From: UMGS1663 sp963621995
GTDB taxonomy: Bacteria > Bacillota > Clostridia > TANB77 > CAG-508
Length of the DNA: 64,000 nucleotides
Direction of reading: 5' to 3'
Assembly: GCA_963621995.1 (NCBI GenBank)
Contig: CAVFFZ010000001.1
Coordinates: 124,001 to 188,000 of the forward strand
Part shown: piece by piece, positions 9,312 to 17,669 of the stretch
How the letters are laid out: the number at the start of each line of letters is the position of its first letter
Position numbering within the stretch: the stretch's first letter is position 1
Program-made: the position numbers and the translations under genes
The notes under the pieces: generated by a model
What the model saw: the letters and a program-made list of their open reading frames with translations, nothing else
Database searches by the model: none
Told to the model about the DNA's origin: nothing

Positions 9312-9476
9312 ATGGAAAAAACAAACTACTCTGTTGCAAGAGTTGTTACTTATACAAAACAAAATATAGGTAAAGCAGAAAGACACATTGAAGAATATAA
9401 AAAAGAGTTTAAATATAAAGAAAAACTCAATTTTCCTGAATACAAGAAAAGGAGGACTGATAGAAATGCAAGATAA
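9312..9476 (+). pseudogene. Mob/Pre relaxase N-terminal stub
   Basis: The frame begins MEKTNYSVARVVTYTKQNIG followed by KAERHIE, which matches the start of plasmid mobilisation (Mob/Pre-like) proteins. It then runs into lysine-rich sequence and stops after 54 residues. The relaxase catalytic region is missing. The C-terminal coiled coil of a similar protein lies at 18.6-19.4 kb on the other strand. Confidence 0.5.
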
Positions 9477-9660
9477 AATTAGAATTGAACTTACTGAAAA
9501 AGAAATAGATTTAATAAATAGTTCAGTAGATGATTTTATAAAAAAATTAGATACTATGAAAAAAGATGAAAGATTGGCATATTTTAAAGAAATGTGTCCT
9601 GAAAATAATTTGAACTTTGAAAAAGAGATAATTTATGAGACAGCAAATAAACGATTATGA
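9466..9660 (+). CDS. Small acidic hypothetical protein
   Basis: A 64-residue protein starting at an ATG behind AAAAGGAGGACTGATAGAA. It is mostly helical and charged (IRIELTEKEIDLINSSVDDFI, KKDERLAYFKEM). It overlaps the start of the serine recombinase by 26 bases, which suggests translational coupling. I do not recognise the family; such small genes often precede site-specific recombinases in conjugative elements. Confidence 0.55.
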   Translation: MQDKIRIELTEKEIDLINSSVDDFIKKLDTMKKDERLAYFKEMCPENNLNFEKEIIYETANKRL

Positions 9661-10839
9661 AAGAATTACTGCTTTATACTGCCGTTTATCTAGAGATGAT
9701 GAACAGCAAGGAAAAAGCAATAGTATAACAAATCAAAAACAAATATTAAGTAAATATGCAGAAAGTAACGGATTTAGAAACACAAGATTTTTCATTGATG
9801 ATGGATTTAGCGGAACAAGTTTTTCAAGACCTGCATTTATGGAAATTATGGATTTAGCAGAACAAGGTAAAATTGGAACAATTATAGTTAAAGACCATTC
9901 AAGACTCGGAAGAAATAGACTTGTAGTTGGACAACTTCTTGAAGAAGATTTTATAAGATTAAATATTAGATACATTGCAATAATGGATAATATTGATTCT
10001 AGTAAAGGTTTAAATGACTTCTTGCCTATTCAAGATTGGTTTAATGAAATGCACGCTAAAAATACCAGTGAAAAAACAAAAGTTGTTTTTACAAATAAAG
10101 GTAATCAAGGACTTCCATTATCCACTATTCCACCTTATGGTTATATCAAAGATAAAGATAACAAATACAAGTGGATTGTAGATGAGCCTGCTGCAAAAGT
10201 CGTAAAACAAATATTTAAATGGTGTATTGATGGATATGGAACCCTGCAAATTGCAAGAATGTTAAAAGAACAACATATAATGACACCATCTGAATATGCG
10301 ATTGCAACTGGTAAGCCTTGTAATCATCAAAAACCTAAAATTGAAAATGACTGGAAAGAAAGAACTGTTGCTTCAATATTAGAAAGACTTGAATATACTG
10401 GTTGTACTGTTAATTTTAGAAGTACCACTCGTTCATTTAAAGACCATAGGAAAATTAATATCCCAAAAGAACAATGGAAGATTTTTGAAGATACTCACGA
10501 GCCTATAATTGATGAAAATACTTTTGACTTAGTGCAACAAATACGAAAAAATAGACAACGACCCACTAGAACAGGAAGAAAAAGTATATTTCAAGGTAAA
10601 GTTTATTGTAATGATTGTAAAGCAAAAAGGAAGAAAATGAATTAAAATCAAAAGTAGAAAAATTTACAAAATATTTATCGGAGATACACGATTTTCATAA
10701 AGGCGATGGTAAATATGAACGTAAAATTGACATTTATTATAATGGTGTTGGAATAATTGGTGTTCCAACTACACCAGAAGATATGGAAGAATTATATCAA
10801 AAATATAAAAAACAAAAAGAATTTATAAAAGCATCATAA
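9635..10839 (+). pseudogene. Large serine recombinase, internally deleted
   Basis: The first 336 codons encode a resolvase catalytic domain (ITALYCRLSRDDEQQGKS with the nucleophilic Ser, then DDGFSGTSFSRPAF, VKDHSRLGRNRL) and a recombinase domain (PPYGYIKDKD, IFKWCIDGYGTLQIARML). The zinc-ribbon start VYCNDCKAK is followed by a stop at 10645. A second frame, from about 10635 to 10839, reads KEENELKSKVEKF and then YERKIDIYYNGVGIIGVP, a typical C-terminal tail. Roughly 100 residues and the frame are lost between them, so the enzyme is probably inactive. Confidence 0.75.
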
Positions 10840-10848
10840 TTACAGCAA

Positions 10849-10889
10849 AATGGCGACTCCAGTAATTGTCCTTATTGGATGTCGCCATT
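10849..10889. terminator. Inverted repeat between convergent recombinase remnants
   Basis: AATGGCGACTCC pairs with GGATGTCGCCATT around a 16-base loop. It lacks a strong T tract, so it could also be a recombination-site remnant. Confidence 0.4.
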
Positions 10890-11249
10890 AGCTGAAGAGG
10901 TATTTACATCATCCCTATCGCATACCAAATAACAATGATGTTCTTCTAGCTCTGAAATTAGAACTTCTAAATCTCTTACAGACCTTGTAACTCTATCTAG
11001 TTTATAAGCTACAATATAATTGATTTTGCCTGCCCTCATATCTTCTAGCATTTGCTGAAAAGCTGGTCTACCAGACATATTTTTTGCACTAATTCCTGCG
11101 TCTTTGTAAACTTTATAGATTTTATAATCTTTATACTTACAAAGACTTCTTAATTTTTCCTCCTGCTCTCCTAAACTAAATCCCTCGCGTACTTGATCTT
11201 CTGTACTTACACGAATGTAAATTCCTGCTACTTTCCTTTCTTCATTCAT
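10872..11249 (-). pseudogene. Serine recombinase catalytic-domain fragment
   Basis: The frame starts at ATG 11249 (GGAGGATATGTAAAA upstream) and encodes about 125 residues. It has VAGIYIRVSTEDQVREG with the active Ser, DAGISAKNMSGRPAFQQML and YKLDRVTRSVRDLE. It stops before the recombinase and zinc-ribbon domains that make up the rest of a full-length enzyme of about 500 residues. This is a second, distinct recombinase, not part of the one at 9.6 kb. Confidence 0.75.
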
Positions 11250-11443
11250 TTTTACATATCCTCCTTCCAAATTTTATGAATAGAAAGGCAACTAAAAAAG
11301 TGCCACATAGCATAGTTTTAGCTATTAGCACTTTTAGAGTTTTAATATTTATTATTACTATCTCTTTAATTCTCTTTTTATAACACAAATAAACCAATAT
11401 AGTATAATTTTTAAAAAACTCTAAAATGCTTTACCGCTCTATG

Positions 11444-11728
11444 TTATGTATTTCCGCTGATATGTTCTTGTAATTTGGATAACGGATATTTTGTACTTAA
11501 ATCATTTACATAGAAATAATCATGTTCATTAAAGAATAAGTACAAGCTATCTTTAATAATTACTCTATGTGGCTCTAAATACGCTAAATTTGTATGCTCA
11601 ATAATTTTTAGACAACCATTGATTATTTGTGGCTGTTCCTTTCCTTTAAATTTTAAACGGCACGCCCATTCGATTTTAGAGAGTAATTCTTTACTCATAT
11701 TGATTTCTTTTTTAATTATATGTAACAT
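11444..11728 (-). CDS. Small mobile-element protein, paralogue of 21185-21466
   Basis: A 94-residue protein of unknown function. It aligns end to end with the protein at 21.2 kb: HIIKKEIN / KIIKQELQ, INGCLKIIEHTNLAYLEPHRVIIK / INGSIRKLEKTNLTYIEPHKVIIK, and PLSKLQEHI / KLSELEEYL. The start at 11728 is chosen from this alignment and from AAGGAGGT about 12 bases upstream. Both copies sit beside integration genes, so it may be an element-encoded accessory or regulatory protein. Confidence 0.55.
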   Translation of the reverse strand: MLHIIKKEINMSKELLSKIEWACRLKFKGKEQPQIINGCLKIIEHTNLAYLEPHRVIIKDSLYLFFNEHDYFYVNDLSTKYPLSKLQEHISGNT

Positions 11729-11880
11729 AATACCACAAAAACCTCCTTTTTCCAAGACTTTTGGTCAAAAAAAAGACCGCCTCATTTTTTGAAACGGTTT
11801 AAAGTTTTTGTGTTGCCAAATTCTCATAATCTTGAAATTAAGTTATATCAAGTATTATAGAGAGTTCGACGAAAACTTGT

Positions 11881-11970
11881 CTTGGTGTGAACAGCGTAGT
11901 TATCTACAACTTCCTGGCTCTCATAACAATTGGTACAAATATCAATCAACTTCTGTAATTAATTTAGCAT
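11881..11970. repeat. Element-associated repeat, copy 2
   Basis: This segment matches 3016-3100 in order: GGTG...AAC, TCTACAACTT, GGCTCTC, TACAAATATCAATCAA, and AATTTA. It lies between the small element protein and the downstream end of the YcaO gene. Confidence 0.45.
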
Positions 11971-12083
11971 AAAAGTTATAAATTTTCAAGTAATTATTTG
12001 GAAAACATAAAAGAACTGTTAAAGTGTTAAAGACAAAGGAAAGGTACAAAGACACTTTACCTCTGATATCTCTTTTTCATCTA

Positions 12084-13769
12084 TTAGAACTCCTTTTTGC
12101 TTTTTATATAATCACTATATTTTTTTACAAGTATGTTATTTATTTTTTTCCAGAGTTTATATTTACACTTTTTCCTTGCAGGGCATTTCTTACAATTTGG
12201 ACATTGTGGCGCTTTTATTTTCTTCAAAAACACATCCGTATTAAATACAATATAATTTACTTCGTTTATTTTTTTACTTTTAGATTTTTTACTAATTACA
12301 TCTTTTAGCTCATTTAAATAAATTTTTTCAAATTGGTCGATATCACTTTTTAATTTTTCATCTATGTATTCAATAGTTTCTTCATATCTTTTTAAGTTTA
12401 TTAAATAAATAATAAAAACGTAAAAATAATCCAAAGCAAAATACTCACCTTTTATCAAGCAATTTATTCCCATCAAATTACTAGGTTTAATTAAATCCAT
12501 ATATTTTATATTTTTTGAACATTCATAAAATATTTTCTCAAACTCTATATTTTCTTGTTTTTCAAATAGATTGAAATATATATTTTTAATTTTCTTCATA
12601 TTAACAGAAATTCTTAGATTAATTGGTTTAATAGTTTCTATTTCTGAAAAATTTGGAATATAAACCTTAAATGTGTTAAATCCCATCATTGAATAATCTT
12701 TAATATATATATTCATTTTATTTTTCTTTGCAATCTCTAGGATAGTTTTTAATGCTTCCTTATTACCTTTTACATTCTTAAAAGGAAGCTCTTTTATATC
12801 TATTTCATTATCTACAAACATGCTATTGGGATGAATACCAGCATTTGATGAATAACATTTCAACCAATTATTTTGTAAAAATTCTTCACCATATTCTTCT
12901 TTATATTTTTCATAACCATTATTTATATTTTTCATCTTTGCTTCAATGTTTTCTTTTTTTAACCCTTGAAATGCTTCTGTAATACATCTTTGTAAGGCAA
13001 TATTAAAATTTGGATCCGAACCAACCGTAAATAAATATTTTGTGTTTCCTTTAAGTAGCATAAGACCAACAACAGGGAATTTACCACCTAATGAGCAATC
13101 TTTTATTTTATATTCAAATCCCATGTTTTTCAACTCTCTTAATTGCTCACTTATCGGATACTGTTCTGAGTTTTTTATCATAATATTTTTTACTTTTATT
13201 TCTTCAAACATTATTTTTTTATAACAATATCTTTCAAATATTTCGCAAATTCCTTGTACTAATGCTTCTTCCTTTGAGTTTCCTGAGCAAAGACCATTAG
13301 AATGCGTTAAAAAATTAATTAATCTTATTGGTAAATCTTCTTTTTCATTATTTATTATATTTTCAAACGATGTATAATATCTATACTTATCATTATATTT
13401 TATTAAGTCATTTAATGAATTCACCTCAATAAATTCAGAAAACTTATTGTAAAATTCATTATGTTCAAGATATTTTTCATCTTTATAAATTAACATATCC
13501 TCTTTATTTAAAAATGTTGATTTTAACAAGAAATTTGCTTGCAATCTTTCCATAAATTCTGCATATGCACTTGCTAACGCATATTCTTTGGTTATGCCTT
13601 TACCATTTGTTCCAATTTCTTTTATTTCTTTTAATTCCACCCTAGTTGAATAAAATGAATTATTAATATTAATAATTTCTTTTTCTACTACGTTAATTTC
13701 AAACTTTTTTAATATTTTTTTTATTTTTTTTACTGTTTCTTCTGGTTTACATTCTTTTCTATTATACAT
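12084..13769 (-). CDS. YcaO-domain enzyme with C-terminal cysteine cluster
   Basis: A 561-residue protein. YcaO enzymes use ATP to activate peptide-backbone amides, making azolines, thioamides or amidines on ribosomal peptides. Three nucleotide/Mg motifs are present: AYAEFMERL (Glu71, Glu74, Arg75), GLCSGNSKEEAL...EIFER (Glu176, Glu179, Arg180) and QRCITEAFQG (Arg261, Glu265, Gln268). The C-terminal 150 residues are helical and contain CPNCKKCPARKKC (Cys523, 526, 529, 535), which could bind an Fe-S cluster or zinc. GGGAAGAG precedes the ATG. It is the last gene of the cargo operon, behind a hairpin that follows the peptide gene. The absence of E1-like or TfuA partners leaves the reaction open. 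Confidence 0.85.
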   Translation of the reverse strand: MYNRKECKPEETVKKIKKILKKFEINVVEKEIININNSFYSTRVELKEIKEIGTNGKGITKEYALASAYAEFMERLQANFLLKSTFLNKEDMLIYKDEKYLEHNEFYNKFSEFIEVNSLNDLIKYNDKYRYYTSFENIINNEKEDLPIRLINFLTHSNGLCSGNSKEEALVQGICEIFERYCYKKIMFEEIKVKNIMIKNSEQYPISEQLRELKNMGFEYKIKDCSLGGKFPVVGLMLLKGNTKYLFTVGSDPNFNIALQRCITEAFQGLKKENIEAKMKNINNGYEKYKEEYGEEFLQNNWLKCYSSNAGIHPNSMFVDNEIDIKELPFKNVKGNKEALKTILEIAKKNKMNIYIKDYSMMGFNTFKVYIPNFSEIETIKPINLRISVNMKKIKNIYFNLFEKQENIEFEKIFYECSKNIKYMDLIKPSNLMGINCLIKGEYFALDYFYVFIIYLINLKRYEETIEYIDEKLKSDIDQFEKIYLNELKDVISKKSKSKKINEVNYIVFNTDVFLKKIKAPQCPNCKKCPARKKCKYKLWKKINNILVKKYSDYIKSKKEF

Positions 13770-13789
13770 CTTTTAACTCTTCCCTTTAT

Positions 13790-13823
13790 AAAAATAAGAG
13801 AAGCCTATTCAATTAGACTTCTC
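13790..13823 (-). terminator. Attenuator/terminator between peptide gene and YcaO gene
   Basis: In the minus-strand transcript GAGAAGUCUA pairs with UAGGCUUCUC (10 bp with one G-U) around a six-base loop, followed by UUAUUUUU. It begins about 10 bases after the peptide stop. A partial terminator here would keep peptide mRNA in excess over YcaO mRNA. Confidence 0.7.
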
Positions 13824-13832
13824 ATGTTTTAC

Positions 13833-13952
13833 TTAGTCTTGGCAATAGTTTCCGCCTAATTCTCTAATCATTGTTTTGTCATTTGCCTTTTCATTAATGA
13901 CCATTAATGGAGACTTTTTACTTTTCAAAATCTTCTTTATAGCTTTTATCAT
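13833..13952 (-). CDS. Candidate RiPP precursor peptide, 39 residues
   Basis: This short gene begins MIKAIKKILKSKK, has a middle part rich in charged residues, and ends ELGGNYCQD. AGGAGGT lies eight bases before the ATG, one of the strongest ribosome sites in the window. The gene overlaps the 3' end of the phosphotransferase gene by 35 bases in another frame. A basic helical leader and a short tail with Tyr and a single Cys fit a modified peptide: Cys is the usual target of YcaO heterocyclisation, and Tyr and Cys are common radical SAM targets. The GG before NYCQD could mark the leader end, but no matching peptidase is present. Role inferred from context only. Confidence 0.7.
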   Translation of the reverse strand: MIKAIKKILKSKKSPLMVINEKANDKTMIRELGGNYCQD

Positions 13953-15714
13953 CCTTAATCACCTCCTTTTCTTTTTTTTTTGTTTTTTCATATATTCTAC
14001 TTGAACATACTTCACCTGTAGTGCCATTTACATAGATTTCATTTTCGTCTCGCAAAGCTTTTAAAGCCTTCCTCCCAACTCCAGTTACACAAGGAATTCC
14101 TAATTCTCTAGCAATAATAGCTGAATGGCATAACATTCCTCCTACAGCTGTAACCAAACCAGATGATCTAGACATAATATCTAGCCAATCAGGATCTGTA
14201 AACATTGATATTAATATATCTCCATCATTCCATTTTTCTATATCTTTTAAATTTCTATAATAAGCTGATTTTCCTATTACTTCTCCTGTTGATGCTGGAG
14301 AACCTACAAAGATTTCTTCATCAGAATTTGTTAAAGTTTTATTTTTCTCCATAGAAACTTCTCTTGTAACAGGTCTGTATTGCAATAATATCAATTCTCC
14401 ATCTATAACACACCACTCCATATCAGCCGTGTCTCCATTAAACTTAGCTAGTGCGTTTTGAATATCTAATAATTGCTTTCCTATATAATCGTTAGTTTTT
14501 ATTCCATCTTGTGTACCATTAGTTCTATTCCATTCTTCTCTTATTGGAGTCTCTTTTCCAGAAACTAATTTTTCGCCATTTCCTTTTTTCCATTCTAAAA
14601 TACCTTTATCTTCACTTTGTCCTATCCAAACTCCTGATATTTCTGGCTCAATAAATTCTTGTATTATAACATTCATATTTGGTTGTTGTAAGTTATTTAT
14701 TTCAATATATTTTTTTACCCTATCATTCTTTACAGATTGCTTTACATCTCTTACTCTATCTATAATATTTTTCTTTTCAACATTTAAATATGAATCAAAC
14801 ATTCCAGCAAAAGAGTGTATTCCACCATCTTCTGCATTAGCAGAACTTCTAACAGCATATTTTTTATTTTCATCAAGTAAATTTTTAATTTCATTATCTT
14901 CTATTTCAACATAATAAGGTATAACATAAGTTTTAGGTATCTTAATTTCACTTGCTCTTAATTTTGCCAATCCCAATGCTTTTCCACCTATCATATCTTT
15001 CAATTCGTCTTCCAAACCTGATTCATAAAGCTTTGCCAAATATTCTATTGGTACAATTTTCATTTTTTTCAAATCTTCTTTTGCTCTTTTTACTAGTGTT
15101 TTTTTATGTATTAACATTAGGTTTTGATCTGGTTCATCTATATATTCTAATTCTAATGGATAAAGAGGTCTAATTCGTTTCATAGAATAAAGTCTTTGTT
15201 CATCTTGCCATTTTTTCATTACCAAATACTTTTTCATTTCTTCATCATTAGGTAATTGTAGATTCTGTTCTTTTAATATCGTTTTTCCATCGACTGATAA
15301 ATATGCTCTATCTATCTTTTTAACAATATCTAGATAATCTTTTCCATATTTCTTTTTTATATCTTCTATTATTTTTTCACTAAATGAACTATTTTCATTT
15401 AGTGCTTCTACTAAGCAAAAATACGCCAAACCTCGTAATGAATAATTTACTTTCTTTTCATATTCTTCTGCCTTATCTCTCAATTTAAATTGTCCTTCTG
15501 CCTTTGCTCTCAGCATTTGAAATAATTCGTCTATTTCTTTTGCAGTTCTTTCTTTGCTAACATACTCAATTATAGAATTTACTTCATTCATATAATCACT
15601 ATCATGTATAGCTTCCATTAAATTTCTGAAATAAAATGTTTCAGCATCTTTTGTTATAAAGTTGTCCACTTTTTCTTTAAAAAGTTTAAAATCCTCTACA
15701 CTAACTTCTCTCAT
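13918..15714 (-). CDS. PEP-synthase/PPDK-like phosphotransferase
   Basis: A 598-residue protein with the layout of rifampin-phosphotransferase/PEP-synthase relatives. An unassigned helical N-terminal region (about 1-235) is followed by an ATP-grasp domain (GGKALGLAKLRASEIKIPKT near 243-262; VRSSANAEDGGIHSFAGMFDSY; DMEWCVIDGELILLQYRPV) and a swivelling phosphohistidine domain (GSPASTGEVIGKSAY; MLCHSAIIARELGIPCV with His530). The classical C-terminal PEP/pyruvate-binding barrel is missing. Such enzymes move a phosphate from ATP through His to a small-molecule or peptide acceptor. AGGAGG precedes the ATG, 13 bases after the upstream radical SAM gene. Its target in this operon is unknown. Confidence 0.8.
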   Translation of the reverse strand: MREVSVEDFKLFKEKVDNFITKDAETFYFRNLMEAIHDSDYMNEVNSIIEYVSKERTAKEIDELFQMLRAKAEGQFKLRDKAEEYEKKVNYSLRGLAYFCLVEALNENSSFSEKIIEDIKKKYGKDYLDIVKKIDRAYLSVDGKTILKEQNLQLPNDEEMKKYLVMKKWQDEQRLYSMKRIRPLYPLELEYIDEPDQNLMLIHKKTLVKRAKEDLKKMKIVPIEYLAKLYESGLEDELKDMIGGKALGLAKLRASEIKIPKTYVIPYYVEIEDNEIKNLLDENKKYAVRSSANAEDGGIHSFAGMFDSYLNVEKKNIIDRVRDVKQSVKNDRVKKYIEINNLQQPNMNVIIQEFIEPEISGVWIGQSEDKGILEWKKGNGEKLVSGKETPIREEWNRTNGTQDGIKTNDYIGKQLLDIQNALAKFNGDTADMEWCVIDGELILLQYRPVTREVSMEKNKTLTNSDEEIFVGSPASTGEVIGKSAYYRNLKDIEKWNDGDILISMFTDPDWLDIMSRSSGLVTAVGGMLCHSAIIARELGIPCVTGVGRKALKALRDENEIYVNGTTGEVCSSRIYEKTKKKEKEVIKDDKSYKEDFEK

Positions 15715-15727
15715 ACTTTCCTCCTAA

Positions 15728-16999
15728 TTATATATCAATTATTTTATCTCTTTTTAATGCAATTAACAATTCCTTTGTTTCATTATAAAGTTTAGGTTTA
15801 ATTTTTGCAATATATTCTCCTGTATAATTTCCATCAATAATTTTTAATATATTTAAAGTTGCTTTATTACATTGCCTTAAAGGATGTGCTATTAAAATAT
15901 AACGATTATATTTTTCTTTTCTCACATTTTTTATTTTTAATTTTAATTTTTTGTTTTTTATTTCATTCCATATTTGGATTTCATTTTTTTCTAATAACTC
16001 ATCGCAGGATTCTTTCCAAAATTTGCCACTTAATTCTGCTTTGCACCCTCCTCTACATTTTAATAATTCATTACAGTTTTTGCATCTTAATGGTAACCAG
16101 CTCATTTTTTGAAATTTTTTATTTTCTCTACATTTCCATATTTTTTCAAATTTATCATTTTTCATATTTCCCAAAACAAAATTTGAGCTTGCACAAATCT
16201 TAACATCTCCATTAGCCTCTATAGCACAAAATTTATAGCCTGCTCCGCAACCATGGCATAAATACCTGTACTTATCTTCTAATTGGCAAAAAGCAATACA
16301 ATTACTTATTTTAATATCAAAGCCTTCATTATTTAGTTGATTTACTATTTCAATCATATTTTTCAAATTATCCTTTGTGTAGTTTTTTCCATTTCCGATA
16401 TAATTTAGTCGTGCAACTGTTAGTTTCCAATTGTATTTTTCACACAATGTTGCTAGAGACTTTATATTATTATATTCTGTGTTTTCTGGAACAGTAGTAC
16501 AATTTATATTTATTGATATGTTTTTAAAATCTTCTTCCACATATTTTAACCCATTAATAATTTGTTTGTAGCAATCCTTTTGAGAAAGTTTATTATGTGT
16601 TTTTTCGTTTCCATGTATAGATACACCTAATGAATTAATATACTTTAATACTTTTCTTATATTTTCTTGTTCTAATAATACACCATTTGTAATTAGTATC
16701 TGATTAAATCCTAATTCATATCCATACTCTAACAATTCTTCTAAGTATTTATATAATAATGGTTCGCCACCAGTATAATATATATTACATACACCTATTA
16801 ATTTTAATTCTTTCAATATTTTTTTTGCAAGTTCAAAATCCATGTCTACACAACTATTATTTTCTGATTGAGAACAAAATTTACAGCTTAACATACATTT
16901 ACTAGTTATTTTCATATATACAGATATTGGATTTTTTAAGGTCTTTAAATTTATTTTTTTCCTTGTATCAACATTTCCATATTTATATATTTGATTCAT
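15728..16999 (-). CDS. Radical SAM/SPASM peptide-modifying enzyme with PqqD-like C-terminus
   Basis: A 423-residue protein. The radical SAM cluster motif is CMLSCKFC (Cys35, 39, 42). GGEPLLYKYLEELLEYGYEL is the SAM-binding segment. A SPASM region for auxiliary Fe-S clusters spans roughly 250-325 (CHGCGAGYKFCAIEANGDVK, LRCKNCNELLKCRGGC). The last 60 residues (HPLRQCNKATLNILKIIDGN, ending LIALKRDKIIDI) resemble a PqqD-type leader-recognition fold. SPASM enzymes install C-S, C-C or C-O links or other radical changes on RiPP precursors. AGAAAGG precedes the start, and the upstream decayed gene overlaps it by 17 bases. Confidence 0.85.
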   Translation of the reverse strand: MNQIYKYGNVDTRKKINLKTLKNPISVYMKITSKCMLSCKFCSQSENNSCVDMDFELAKKILKELKLIGVCNIYYTGGEPLLYKYLEELLEYGYELGFNQILITNGVLLEQENIRKVLKYINSLGVSIHGNEKTHNKLSQKDCYKQIINGLKYVEEDFKNISININCTTVPENTEYNNIKSLATLCEKYNWKLTVARLNYIGNGKNYTKDNLKNMIEIVNQLNNEGFDIKISNCIAFCQLEDKYRYLCHGCGAGYKFCAIEANGDVKICASSNFVLGNMKNDKFEKIWKCRENKKFQKMSWLPLRCKNCNELLKCRGGCKAELSGKFWKESCDELLEKNEIQIWNEIKNKKLKLKIKNVRKEKYNRYILIAHPLRQCNKATLNILKIIDGNYTGEYIAKIKPKLYNETKELLIALKRDKIIDI

Positions 17000-17648
17000 T
17001 ATAATTACCTTTCTTTTTCAATTTCTCTATGTGTGAGAATCTCATAAGTTTTATATTTTTTATCATATCTAATTCTTCTTTTGATATTTCATTATTTTTA
17101 GATAAGATCCTTAATTTTTGCAATATATATAACTCTCTTAAAATTTTTTCTTCATTGTCATCTGGCGAATGTATATAACTTAATGTATGAAATTTAAATA
17201 TTCCTTCTCCACTTATTCTAGAACTTTTTCTAAGATTACCGTGACTTATCCTTCAAAATAATTTCACTAGTTTTTGTTTTATCAGTGTTTATTTCTTTTA
17301 CTTTTGCTAGATTTATTAACAAATATAATTTATCACTTTCACTATATTTCTCTCTAATTTCTTTTTTAAACTTTAGAATATCTTTTTCAAAATTTTCATT
17401 GCCATAAATGTTTTTTATTAAAACTACGATTGCTTCATTTCCAAATAAATAGTTTATCATATTTGCTAAAGACTCAAAACTTGTTTCAAACTCACTATTC
17501 GTTTTTAGCTGATTTTCATAAAGTTTCTTGCATCAATTACTCCATATAATTTTATACTTCCTAATTTACTTCTTTGTATTTTATCATATATCTCTGGAAA
17601 TTTTTTTTGACTTTCTGGTTTTAACATCAAATAATCATATTTTACCAT
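16983..17648 (-). pseudogene. NDK-like gene with three frameshifts
   Basis: Frames must be joined at about 17530, 17240 and 17125 to give one protein of about 220 residues. The start MVKYDYLMLKPESQKKFPEI recalls the nucleoside diphosphate kinase start, LANMINYLFGNEAIVVLIKN recalls the central strand, and HTLSYIHSPDDNEEKILREL recalls the C-terminal N-x-I-H-G-S-D region. The tail runs to 16983 and overlaps the next start, as a coupled operon gene would. The NDK relation is my reading of weak similarity. The middle frame (17460-17236, 74 codons) is the longest open piece. Confidence 0.5.
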
Positions 17649-17669
17649 AACACATTTTACTTATATATT

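Noticed and set aside
12024..12308. A 94-codon plus-strand frame opposite the YcaO C-terminus
   Set aside because: It is antisense to the Cys cluster region of YcaO and is a Phe-rich artefact of AT-rich sequence.
13833..13862. LGG in the peptide as a double-glycine export signal
   Set aside because: No peptidase-containing ABC exporter is encoded in the window, so the GG cannot be called a processing site; kept only as a possibility.
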